NCBI GenBank assembly: GCA_041675285.1
Contig: JBAYTZ010000024.1
Coordinates: 1-39,417 of the forward strand
DNA: 39,417 bases
Origin: Candidatus Delongbacteria bacterium
Lineage (GTDB): Bacteria; CAIWAD01
Reading direction: 5' to 3'
Shown here: one piece after another, positions 24,801 to 33,348 of the stretch
Layout: the number at the start of each line of letters is the position of its first letter
Numbering within the stretch: position 1 is the first letter of the stretch
The notes under the pieces: generated by a model
Told to the model about the DNA's origin: nothing
Database searches by the model: none
The model's input: the letters and a program-made list of their open reading frames with translations, nothing else
Program-made: the position numbers and the translations under genes

Positions 24801-25062
24801 GCTGGGACTGCGGGATGCCGCCGGTGCCCGAGCTGGTGCGCACCACGTGGAAGGCCAGGTAGACCAGGTAGCTGGCCTGCTCGCGGGCGGCGTCCGACTC
24901 GTAGACGCCGGCGGCCAGGTTGGCTTGGTAGGCCGCCAGATCCGCGGGGGTCAGTTCCAGGGCGCAGCGGGTCGAGCTGCCCTCCCGGGTGTCCGCCAGG
25001 ACCGAGGGCGGGCCGGCGAGCAGCAGCAGGAGGGCCAGCAGCAGGAGGCGCGGCGTGTTCAT
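21814..25062 (-). CDS. Secreted M43-type (pappalysin-like) metalloprotease, copy B
   Basis: 1082 residues, paralogous to copy A along the whole length. Signal peptide MNTPRLLLLALLLLLAGPPS... (about 23 residues). The catalytic domain has HEIGHYFDLLH (184-194) followed by THE, and the Met-turn NIMSYSRKTC. The same domain order follows: CARDB-like domain ending ETSETDNTDY, PPC-like domain, an alpha/beta domain (GLVIVPSPVYDAS...GSVLILSTC), and C-terminal Ig-like domains (PVDFSLGPPRNA...). The start overlaps the stop of its own coiled-coil partner by ATGA, as in copy A. The duplication therefore included both genes. Substrate unknown. Confidence 0.8.
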   Translation of the reverse strand: MNTPRLLLLALLLLLAGPPSVLADTREGSSTRCALELTPADLAAYQANLAAGVYESDAAREQASYLVYLAFHVVRTSSGTGGIPQSQLDQALLDLAAEYDEINICFFVAYQDTINNSTYYNLDNGTERSALKAINNQPNALDCYFVNYDEGYCGVSAFSWSADQAVSFANDCVGVASNPSTFPHEIGHYFDLLHTHETAAGTECPDGSNCGAAGDLLCDTPADPGLGTDNVNTSCVYTGSATIYCNSAWRAYDPDPTNIMSYSRKTCRTYFSPNQRSRIVATLTGPRWAEVGFNAPDFDAPTPAGWTNALVPRSTTGGTAGSTPVTATLPGGGNTYLNMATHQSNSNAHFPFIHSRIYRDNVYIWWYSYGGSAWSGTAYYNDFGPQTVGGGRHSLHVALDWNDEVCETSETDNTDYSQWNWSPSELAADASLAHGAPPEKMTTTYAYPNCDGYQFNGVSWWSAVAIQPLGTTADYDVRLHDDYTGSTTGFTTYLANSGAGSGSPDWTLINHNQVGYGGTFQAGIWNYDGESADYRLNLRGSHVVSKFDGARAGGSLAANQILDILEFYVSADDQLHPWLLTLSSEQAADLDLFLYNSTTEYGTRTSYLSASTNVGPTESIAVTFGQAGWYALLVAKKGSADLGLACAYDVKFRVNEPRFTIYPNSGPGVAVYQDNAPWSGTEWTDQLSAQGITPVIRSTANLLTDDLSAYGLVIVPSPVYDASYSNVVAALPRLEACNNAGSVLILSTCTSSSLGDGDAWLEGITQTWQTCALAHPTGHVLMTGVAAEALGNSAVHYVFDSIPAGWSTLATTDCGTGQPCLLVNDTRGIVLCGAPLEHSVQYYNGSLGESIENLVAWGWKRARQTVRFSGTPISPSTNRSLYYRNPGMAGSVTWANTEGLGWLGSAPTSGTIPIVTSVPVSFSFLPAGQPVGTQRGTVSVTNSMYNSPETVYAVLTLATRQPLIPLIAEFYPVDFSLGPPRNATVHLTITPVTTGTDGQPITVEAYNIYYDEDPWLGSPLVFSTTLTSMNLYFGNVGMYERAFLRVTATDSNGLLLGDSRPDLPPPDPARVGQAPAALLQPR

Positions 25063-25568
25063 CGCTCACCTCCCGCCGTGCTGGACGGCGAGTCCGTCGC
25101 GGGGCGCGTGACGGTCGGTTGCGGGCGGGTTGCCTCGAAGCGCGCCTTCTCGGCGGGTGTCAGCGGCGTGGGGCCCGCATCCGGTGTCACGGCCCGGCCC
25201 AGCCGGGCGAGCTCTTCCTCCGCCAGCCGGGCCTCTGCCAGACGGCCGGCCCGCCGGCAGGCCAGGGCCAGCCGTTCCAGCCGCTGCAGCTCGGCGGACC
25301 GTTTCAGCTCGCAGATCTCCAGTTGCAGGGCCTCGCCCTCCGCGGCCGGGGCGGCCAGGGCGCGGGCTTCCAGTTCCTGGAGACGGGCCTGGGTGGCGGT
25401 TTGCAGATCCTGCAACGGACCGGACGGCGCCGGGGCGAGGGCCGGATCCGCGGACCGCTCCGACAGCGACGCTCCGCCCGCCGGGGAGGGCCCCGTGGCT
25501 CGGGCGGCCCCGGTCCCGGCCAGCAGGCCCAGGAGCGGGATCAGAATCAGGGCCAGGAATCGCTTCAT
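25059..25568 (-). CDS. Small secreted coiled-coil protein, partner of protease copy B
   Basis: 169 residues from the ATG at 25568 (GGGGGAAG upstream), starting with a signal peptide MKRFLALILIPLLGLLAGTG. The helical middle LQLEICELKRSAELQRLERL, then ALACRRAGRLAEARLAEEEL, aligns without gaps to the corresponding stretch of the copy A partner. The flanking Pro/Ala/Thr-rich parts have diverged strongly. The conserved Cys in LAxxCR occurs in both. The stop overlaps the protease start. The family is unrecognised; conservation of the helix and of the gene order suggests a role tied to the protease. Confidence 0.7.
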   Translation of the reverse strand: MKRFLALILIPLLGLLAGTGAARATGPSPAGGASLSERSADPALAPAPSGPLQDLQTATQARLQELEARALAAPAAEGEALQLEICELKRSAELQRLERLALACRRAGRLAEARLAEEELARLGRAVTPDAGPTPLTPAEKARFEATRPQPTVTRPATDSPSSTAGGER

Positions 25569-25884
25569 GTCTTCCCCCTTGCATGTTGGGGGTCTCGGCG
25601 GGTCCCACTCCCGGGAAACCGGTGCGGTTGACACACCTCCGGGGCGGGCTGTTAGCCCGGACCGGGATCCGGCGCGGCCGGACACGAGAGCACACTCCGT
25701 CCAGGGAGTGCCGCAGATTGTGGGATGTTGGTTGGCTTTCGTGTGTGTCGCGGGGTGGCCGGGGACTCCGTCCACCTGCCGGACGTTAGCACTGGCCCGA
25801 GGGAGATCCAAGGAAAATTCACTGGACTGGTTTTTCATTCAACAGGCTGGCTTGGCGCGAGCGCCGGTCGGGTCAGGACCTACG
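25569..25884. other. Intergenic region upstream of the copy B module, no gene seen
   Basis: Contains small inverted repeats CGGGCT-GTT-AGCCCG (25645-25659) and CACTCC-N6-GGAGTG (25693-25710), and one of three copies of a GCCGGACACGAGA motif (25677-25689). An AT-richer patch at 25800-25850 may hold a promoter, but none is clear. Confidence 0.4.
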
Positions 25885-25920
25885 AAAAAGGGCCGCGACT
25901 CCTTGGGGAGCGCGGCCCTT
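25885..25920 (-). terminator. Terminator of the perR-peroxiredoxin operon
   Basis: On the minus strand AAGGGCCGCG (25920-25911), an inner stretch GCTCCCCAAGGAGT that can pair further, CGCGGCCCTT, then TTTC. It lies about 20 bp after the peroxiredoxin stop. Confidence 0.85.
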
Positions 25921-25939
25921 GCGCGAAGCGGGAATCCGA

Positions 25940-26584
25940 CTACAGCTTGGCGGCGTTCTTGGCCAGGTACTCGGCCACGCCCTCGGTCGAGCCCTTCATG
26001 CCTTCGTCGCCCTGCTGCCAGCCGGCGGGGCAGACCTCGCCGTGCTTCTGATTGAAGGCCAGCGCGTCCACCGTGCGCAGCATCTCGTCGATGTTGCGGC
26101 CCAGGGGCAGGTCGTTGATGACCGCGTGGCGGACGACACCGTCCTCGTCGATGAGGAAGCTGCCACGCAGGGCCACGCCGCCGCCCACGGTGGTGTCCTC
26201 TTCGGTCTCGGCCGTGATCACGGTGGCCGGGGTGGCGCCCACCAGCACGTCGTAGTCGCGGGCGATCTGCTTGGTCAGGTCGGCGATGATCGGGTAGCGG
26301 ACGTTGCCGATGCCGCCGTTGGCCACGGCCGTGCTCTTCCAAGCCAGGTGGCTGAAGTGGCTGTCCACAGAGCAGCCCAGCACCTGCACGCCGCGCTTCT
26401 CGAACTCGCCCAAGCGGTGGTCGAAGGCCAGCAGTTCCGTCGGGCAGACGAAGGTGAAGTCCAGCGGGTAGAAGAACAGCACGACCTTCTTGCCCTTGTA
26501 GTCGGAGAGGGAGATCTCCTTCATGGTGTTGTCGGGCATGACCGCCGTGGCCTTGAAATCGGGGGCGGGTTTGGTGACCAGCAT
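25940..26584 (-). CDS. 2-Cys peroxiredoxin (AhpC/Prx1 type)
   Basis: 214 residues. It reduces hydrogen peroxide and organic peroxides using a redox-active Cys pair. The peroxidatic Cys47 is in DFTFVCPTE and the resolving Cys185 in HGEVCPAGW. NGGIG is present, the loop that with the C-terminal tail makes typical 2-Cys peroxiredoxins sensitive to over-oxidation; the tail here is GVAEYLAKNAAKL without the YF motif. It lies 17 bp downstream of the perR gene with AAAGGAG before its ATG. It is probably co-transcribed with, and controlled by, PerR. Confidence 0.95.
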   Translation of the reverse strand: MLVTKPAPDFKATAVMPDNTMKEISLSDYKGKKVVLFFYPLDFTFVCPTELLAFDHRLGEFEKRGVQVLGCSVDSHFSHLAWKSTAVANGGIGNVRYPIIADLTKQIARDYDVLVGATPATVITAETEEDTTVGGGVALRGSFLIDEDGVVRHAVINDLPLGRNIDEMLRTVDALAFNQKHGEVCPAGWQQGDEGMKGSTEGVAEYLAKNAAKL

Positions 26585-26601
26585 GTGAATCTCCTTTGAG
26601 G

Positions 26602-26991
26602 CTATTGGGGTTTGTTTGTCGAACCAAGGCAGCGCGAGCAGGTGCCCCGCACGTGAATGTCGATTTCCTCCAAGGCGTGACCCAGGGCCCGGCCCTGTTC
26701 GCGCACCGTGGCTTCCAGATCCAGCGGCACGTCCACCAGGGAGCCGCAGCGCCGGCAGTGCAAGTGGAGGTGCGGCTCGCGGTTCCAGTCATAGTGGACA
26801 GGGCCCTCGCTCTGGACGGCCATGATCTCGCCCGTCTCCACCAGCTGGTGCAGGTTGCGGTAGACCGTGCCCAGACTCACGCCGGGCATGTGGTCGCGCA
26901 CGGCGTCGTGCACGTCCTGCGCGGTGGGGTGGTTGAGGGCCCGGCTGCGCACCAGGTCCAGGATGAGTTGCCGCTGTCGACTGGTCCGCAT
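26602..26991 (-). CDS. perR: Peroxide-sensing Fur-family repressor (PerR-like)
   Basis: 129 residues. The winged helix is in the N-terminal half (GVSLGTVYRNLHQLVETGEI). All five residues of the PerR regulatory metal site can be matched to Bacillus subtilis PerR: His21 (HPTAQD), Asp68 (HYDWN), His74 and His76 (PHLHLH), and Asp87 (LVDVP). Asp68 in particular separates PerR from Fur, which usually has Glu. The structural zinc site is Cys79/Cys82 and Cys118/Cys121. Metal-catalysed oxidation of the His ligands would release it from DNA and induce the peroxiredoxin. A candidate operator lies just upstream. Confidence 0.9.
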   Translation of the reverse strand: MRTSRQRQLILDLVRSRALNHPTAQDVHDAVRDHMPGVSLGTVYRNLHQLVETGEIMAVQSEGPVHYDWNREPHLHLHCRRCGSLVDVPLDLEATVREQGRALGHALEEIDIHVRGTCSRCLGSTNKPQ

Positions 26992-27002
26992 GAGTTTCTT
27001 TC

Positions 27003-27021
27003 AATAACAGGAACGGTTACT
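27003..27021. promoter_or_regulatory. Candidate PerR operator
   Basis: AATAAC-N7-GTTACT, a 19-bp imperfect dyad (11 of 12 arm bases symmetric) located 12 bp before the perR ATG on the minus strand. Length and A/T-rich ends are like Fur/PerR boxes, although the arms are not the B. subtilis consensus. Its position suggests autoregulation of perR-prx. Confidence 0.4.
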
Positions 27022-27090
27022 ATTTAGCTTTTGCAACAGGCCGCTGCAAGGGCCAAGTCCTTGTCAATCCTTGTTTTTTCTCTGACAATC

Positions 27091-27283
27091 CGTGCCAGGT
27101 CGGTGCCAGGCCGGTGCCAGGTCGGTGCCAGGCCGGTGCCAGACCGGTGCCAGACCGGTGCCAGGCCGGTGCCAGACCGGTGCCAGACCGGTGCCAGGCC
27201 GGTGCCAGGTCGGTGCCAGACCGGTGCCAGACCGGTGCCAGGCACTGTGGACTTCAGACTAGTTTCGTCAGGCATTCTGGACC
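27091..27283 (-). repeat. 11-bp tandem repeat array with fixed flank, inverted relative to the left array
   Basis: Thirteen full units (27099-27241) and a partial one, reading CTGGCACCGGY on the minus strand. They are followed on the plus strand by the flank (27242-27283) that carries the end of the oxidoreductase gene. The first four units and the flank are identical to window bases 1-93 in inverted orientation; unit order then differs. The array lies between the perR promoter and the 3' end of the oxidoreductase gene. Confidence 0.95.
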
Positions 27284-28348
27284 ATAGACGCGCAACTCCT
27301 GCCCCCCGCGGACCCGGCTGACGAAATCCGGATTGGCGATGAGCGCGCGGCCGAAGGCCGTGGCGTCCACCTCGCCCAGGGCCAGGGCCGCTTCCGCCCG
27401 GGCGGGAGTCAGACTGCCCACGCCCACCAGCTGACCCTTCCACATTGCGCGCGTGGCTTGATGGAGCGGCAGGAGGCCGCCGGCCGGCTGGTCTCCCGCC
27501 GGCAGCAGTTCGGCCGGCAGGCTGGGCTGGTCGTAGTCGCCGTGGCTGGCGTGGAGGATTCTTAAGCCCGCCTCCCAGAGGGTGTCCAGCAGCCGCGGCA
27601 GCGTCGCTGCCGGCTGCTGCCAGCCGGATCCCGGCGTGCCCCAGCCCGGCGAGAAGCGCAACAGGGTCCGCCCGGCGCCGCACTCCGCCAGTACGGCCCG
27701 TGTCACTTCCGCGGCAAAGCGGCAGCGGTTCTCACCGCCCCAGTCATCCGTCCGCCGGTTCCACTTCAGGTTGATGAATTGGTCGATGAGGTAGCCGTGG
27801 GCGCCGTGGATCTCCACGCCGTCGAAACCGGCCTCCAGGGCGCGACCGGCCGCCTGGCCGAAGAGCGCGATCACCGCTTGGATGCGTGCCCCGTCCATGG
27901 CCTCCGAGGGTCCGAAGGGAATGGGCTGGTCCTGAGCGTCCCGCAGCCGTGAGACATTCCCGGCCGGGTGCAGGCCGCTGGGGGATTCGGGCAGGACGCC
28001 GCCCGTGGTCAGCGGATGGGCCACGGCCCCCACGTGCCAGAGCTGGCAGACGATCCGTCCGCCCGCCTCGTGGACAGCCCGGGTGACGGGCCGCCAGGCC
28101 CCCACCTGTTCCGGGCTCCAGATCCCCGGCGCGCCGTTGTAGCCGTTGCCGCGCTCGCAGATGACGGTGCCCTCGCTGATCAGCAGGCCCACGCCGTCCG
28201 CCGCCCGGCGCGCGTAGTAGGCGGCCACCGCGGCCGTGGGCAGGAAGCCCGGGCTGAAGCAGCGCGTGCAGGGCGCCATCACGACGCGGTTGCGCAGGGG
28301 CAGCTCACCCAGTGTCAAGGGGGAGAAGAGGTGCGGGAAGAGGATCAT
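27254..28348 (-). CDS. Old yellow enzyme-family NADH:flavin oxidoreductase
   Basis: 364 residues from the ATG at 28348 (AAGGAAA upstream); the longer in-frame extension is not family-like. An FMN-binding TIM barrel: LFSPLTLGELPLRNRVVMAP at the start, LLISEGTVI, QLWHVGAVAH, and the signature EIHGAHGYLIDQFINLKWN (substrate-binding His pair), then DDWGGENR and the C-terminal FGRALIANPDF. Such enzymes reduce activated alkenes with NAD(P)H. The protein ends GQELRVYGPECLTKLV, shorter than the usual ...TDYP ending. The last eight codons and the stop lie in the flank shared with the 11-bp repeat at the window start. Either this is a natural short end or the repeat insertion replaced the original tail. 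Confidence 0.88.
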   Translation of the reverse strand: MILFPHLFSPLTLGELPLRNRVVMAPCTRCFSPGFLPTAAVAAYYARRAADGVGLLISEGTVICERGNGYNGAPGIWSPEQVGAWRPVTRAVHEAGGRIVCQLWHVGAVAHPLTTGGVLPESPSGLHPAGNVSRLRDAQDQPIPFGPSEAMDGARIQAVIALFGQAAGRALEAGFDGVEIHGAHGYLIDQFINLKWNRRTDDWGGENRCRFAAEVTRAVLAECGAGRTLLRFSPGWGTPGSGWQQPAATLPRLLDTLWEAGLRILHASHGDYDQPSLPAELLPAGDQPAGGLLPLHQATRAMWKGQLVGVGSLTPARAEAALALGEVDATAFGRALIANPDFVSRVRGGQELRVYGPECLTKLV

Positions 28349-28443
28349 GGGGCGGGTTTCCTTGTTGGGTGACGTCCGATTCGGGGCGGCTTGGCCACGT
28401 TCGACGCAACGGCCGGGTGACGCGGAGCCGCCGCGAGACCGCC

Positions 28444-28459
28444 TGTCAATTCGTTCACA
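28444..28459. promoter_or_regulatory. Candidate CRP/FNR-type operator upstream of glnA
   Basis: TGTCA-N6-TCACA, a 16-bp near-dyad 48 bp before the glnA ATG, in the divergent spacer with the oxidoreductase gene. It has the same TGTnA-N6-TnACA architecture as the dyad at 4937-4952. Function is inferred from the layout. Confidence 0.35.
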
Positions 28460-28506
28460 ATGAGGCCGTGGTTTGCTTCCTTGCCCCACCCAATTTTGGA
28501 GGCGGC

Positions 28507-29934
28507 ATGTTCATCACGCGCGAGGAAGTGCTGGATTACCTGCACGACCACCAGATCCAGATGGTGGACCTCAAGTTCGTCAATCTCTTCGGCGGGTGGC
28601 ACCACATCACCCTGCCCGCCAGCCACGTGAACCACGAGACCTTCGACCGCGGCATCGCCTTTGACGGTTCGTCCACGCCGGGCTTCAAAACCACCGAAGC
28701 CGGCGACATGGTGCTGCTGCCCGATCCGCGCACAGCGTATCACGACCCCTTCTGGGACGTGCCCACCCTCAGCCTGTTCTGCAGCATCGCCGAGGCCGAC
28801 ACCCGCGCGCCGTTCAGCCGCGACCCGCGCAGCATCGCCGGGCGGGCCGAGCAGTACCTGCAGGACTGCGGCATCGCCACCCACAGCAAGTGGGGGCCGG
28901 AGTTCGAGTTCTACATCTTCGACTCCATCAACTACCGCAACACGGACCACGAGGCCGGCTACGTCATCGACAGCGAGGAGGCCGGCTGGAATTCCATGCT
29001 GCCCGGCCGGAACGAGGGCCACCGGATGGGCGCCCACGCGGGCTACCACGCCGCGCCGCCCATGGACCGCAGCTACAACCTGCGCAGCGAGATGGTCCGC
29101 CTGCTGGAAGGCGCGGACATCCCGGTGAACTACCACCACCACGAGGTGGGCGGCCCGGGGCAGAACGAGATCGAGATCATCCTGGACAGCCTGCGCCGCG
29201 CCGCGGACAAGGCCATGTGGACCAAGTACGTCATCCGGATGGTGGCCAAGAACCACGGCAAGACGGCCACCTTCATGCCCAAGCCGCTCTACAACGTGGC
29301 GGGTTCGGGCATGCACTTCCACCAGCACCTGTTCCGCGGCGAGGAGCCGCTGTTCTACAAGAAGGGCGGTTACGCCGACCTGTCGGACACGGCCCTGTAC
29401 TACATCGGCGGCTTGCTCAGCCACGGCCCGGCGCTGCTGGCCCTGACCAACCCCAGCACCAACAGCTACAAGCGGCTGGTGCCGGGCTTCGAGGCGCCCA
29501 TCAAGAGCTTCTTCAGCCTGGGCAACCGCAGCGCGGCGATCCGCATTCTCAAGTACGCCACGGAGCCGATGGAAAAGCGCATCGAATTCCGCCCGCCGGA
29601 CGCCAGCTGCAACATCTACCTGGCCATGGCGGCCATGCTGATGGCCGGCATCGACGGCATCCAGCGCCGGCTGGACCCGCGCGAGCTGGGCTTCGGACCC
29701 TTCGACGTGAACGTCTACAATCTGCCGCCGGCGGAGCGCGACAAGATCGCCAGCCTGCCCACCAGCCTGGACGAGGCGCTGAACGCGCTGGAGCAGGACC
29801 AGGACTTCCTGCTGGCCGGTGGGGTGTTCACCCCCGACCTGCTGGAGACCTGGATCTCCCGCAAGCGCGACGAGGCCGCCCAGCTGCGGCGCCGCCCGCA
29901 TCCCTTCGAGATGGAGTTGTATTACGACGTGTGA
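28507..29934 (+). CDS. glnA: Glutamine synthetase, type I
   Basis: 475 residues from the ATG at 28507 with TTGGAGGC upstream. It forms glutamine from glutamate, ammonia and ATP. Visible signatures are FDGSSTPGF (N-terminal beta-grasp), KWGPEFEFYIFD (metal-binding Glu), HHHEVGGPGQNEIE, GSGMHFHQHLF, NPSTNSYKRLVPGFEAP, and NRSAAIRI, followed by EKRIEFRPPDASCN. The C-terminal NVYNLPP corresponds to the Tyr loop that is adenylylated in GSI-beta enzymes, so GlnE-type regulation is possible. The end RPHPFEMELYYDV is complete. Divergent from the old yellow enzyme gene, with a terminator just after its stop. Confidence 0.95.
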   Translation: MFITREEVLDYLHDHQIQMVDLKFVNLFGGWHHITLPASHVNHETFDRGIAFDGSSTPGFKTTEAGDMVLLPDPRTAYHDPFWDVPTLSLFCSIAEADTRAPFSRDPRSIAGRAEQYLQDCGIATHSKWGPEFEFYIFDSINYRNTDHEAGYVIDSEEAGWNSMLPGRNEGHRMGAHAGYHAAPPMDRSYNLRSEMVRLLEGADIPVNYHHHEVGGPGQNEIEIILDSLRRAADKAMWTKYVIRMVAKNHGKTATFMPKPLYNVAGSGMHFHQHLFRGEEPLFYKKGGYADLSDTALYYIGGLLSHGPALLALTNPSTNSYKRLVPGFEAPIKSFFSLGNRSAAIRILKYATEPMEKRIEFRPPDASCNIYLAMAAMLMAGIDGIQRRLDPRELGFGPFDVNVYNLPPAERDKIASLPTSLDEALNALEQDQDFLLAGGVFTPDLLETWISRKRDEAAQLRRRPHPFEMELYYDV

Positions 29935-29962
29935 GCCTGCGTTCCGCCCGGATTGTCTTGAC

Positions 29963-29988
29963 AGCGCCCCGACCGTGGGGCGCTTTTC
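29963..29988 (+). terminator. Terminator of glnA
   Basis: AGCGCCCC (29963-29970), loop GACCGT, GGGGCGCT (29977-29984), then TTTCTT. It lies 28 bp after the glnA stop. Confidence 0.85.
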
Positions 29989-29994
29989 TTGTGA

Positions 29995-30600
29995 GTTCAT
30001 TCAACACAGAGACACAGAGTCACAGTAGGACTTATGACTTGCTTCAGAGACTCAACCATGTATCGTCGAGGCCTGCAGCTGCGCGAGCGGAGGTGGTGAC
30101 ATGGGCATGCCGACCCTGGAGCGCCTTCTGCTCGATCCGTGTTGCCGGGGGGAACGAAGACTCGAAGTCTCAAAGTGAAGATCGGGTTGCCTTGACCTCG
30201 GGACTGAGTCAGCCGTTGAACCTCGTGATACATAGATGCTTCAATCTGGTCTCGCGCTTGCTGCGGATCACGCCCCCTCGTCAGTCAACAGATCCGTTGG
30301 CTACAATCACTGGGTGATCATGAGAAATTCAGCGCTCCGGTCACCCAGCGCGCTTGGTCTGAAGTGAGTGCAACCGAGCAACCGTCCAGATCCAAATCTC
30401 AGACCGTGTCTCTGTGCCTCTGTGGTGCGTTCTCTTCCGCAACTTTCCTTCGAGTCTTCGCGTCTTCGTGCCCCCCGCCAACATGGAACAAGCAAAAGCG
30501 CCCCGGTCACCCAGGGCGCTTGATCGGTTGTCAGTTCAAGGGCCTGAGACCCAATCCAAATTTTGAGCTGTGTCTCCGTGTCTCTGTGTTGACTTCCCGA
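29995..30600. repeat. Repeat-bounded intergenic segment between glnA and acs
   Basis: No credible gene. The segment starts with TCAACACAGAGACACAGAG and ends with the inverted sequence CTCTGTGTTGA (near 30583-30593), so it is bounded by inverted copies of the CTCTGTG repeat. Inside are GAACGAAGACTCGAAG (30156-30171) and its inverted relative CTTCGAGTCTTCGCGTCTTCG (30450-30470), plus a further CTCTGTG copy (30401-30424). A hairpin sequence around CCGGTCACCCAG occurs twice (30329-30350 and 30503-30521). Confidence 0.7.
30494..30521 (-). terminator. Terminator of acs
   Basis: On the minus strand AAGCGCCC, ten-base loop, GGGCGCTT, then TTGCTTG. About 85 bp after the acs stop. A degenerate relative lies at 30329-30352. 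Confidence 0.65.
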
Positions 30601-30605
30601 AAACT

Positions 30606-32579
<1,974 letters not shown>

Positions 32580-32792
32580 GGGTTGTCCTCGCAATGGCTT
32601 CTGTCGATGGGTGGGGAATCGGCGTCGCGGAGCGACCGGCCGCCATTCGACCGACTGCCGGGCCGCCGCGGGCCGCTGCCCGGGCAAGGTAGGGAGAAAA
32701 GCGGCCGCCGGACACGAGAAAGATCAAGCGCCTGCCAGTGAACGCGTGACTGTCCCAGGCCCTCGTATCTTGGAGACAAAAGCGGAGGCGAG

Positions 32793-33260
32793 ATGCTGAC
32801 GGAATCCTTCATCCCCGGGCTGGAGAACCAGCGGGGCTATTTTCTCAAGACCATTGCCTGCCTGGACGAGGCGGATGCCGCGTTCACGCCGGCGGAGGGC
32901 ATGCTGAGCGTGGTGCGCCAGGTGGCCCACGCGGCGAACATCGTGGACTGGTTCGTGGAGGGCGCCTTCCGCGCCGAGGGCCTGAGCGAGGACTGGGAAG
33001 CCCAGGCCCGCCAGGAAGCCGCGGTGAGCACGCTGCTGGAGGCCCAGGGCTGGTTCAACGCCGCCTATGACCGGGCGCTGGAGGCCGTGCGCTCCCACAG
33101 TTGGGAGGAGTGGCAGGAGCCCATCGCGCCGGGGATCATGGGCGGGGCGCCCCGGGCGGCCATCTTCAGCGGGATGGCCGACCACACGGCCCACCACCGC
33201 GGCAGCCTGGCCGTCTACGCCCGCCTGCTGGGCAAGACTCCGGCCATGCCGTACATGTAG
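32793..33260 (+). CDS. DinB/YfiT-family putative metalloenzyme
   Basis: 155 residues forming a four-helix bundle by prediction. The metal-binding His triad can be seen: His46 in QVAHAANIVDW, and the two later His residues in DHTAHHRGSLAVYARLLG near the C-terminus. This arrangement is typical of the DinB superfamily, which includes thiol-dependent transferases and many proteins of unknown activity. GGAGGCGAG precedes the ATG. Divergent from acs; followed by a terminator hairpin. Confidence 0.88.
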   Translation: MLTESFIPGLENQRGYFLKTIACLDEADAAFTPAEGMLSVVRQVAHAANIVDWFVEGAFRAEGLSEDWEAQARQEAAVSTLLEAQGWFNAAYDRALEAVRSHSWEEWQEPIAPGIMGGAPRAAIFSGMADHTAHHRGSLAVYARLLGKTPAMPYM

Positions 33261-33297
33261 GGGCCAGCGGCACGTAGTCGCGAGTCCGGCGGGGATG

Positions 33298-33327
33298 GGG
33301 GCGGGATCCGTGGGATGCGCCCCTTTT
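33298..33327 (+). terminator. Terminator after the DinB-family gene
   Basis: GGGGCG (33298-33303), 14-nt loop that can pair internally, CGCCCC (33318-33323), TTTT. It lies just ahead of the convergent RCC1-repeat gene. Confidence 0.6.
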
Positions 33328-33348
33328 CAGATTGTAGGTCGCCCGTTG

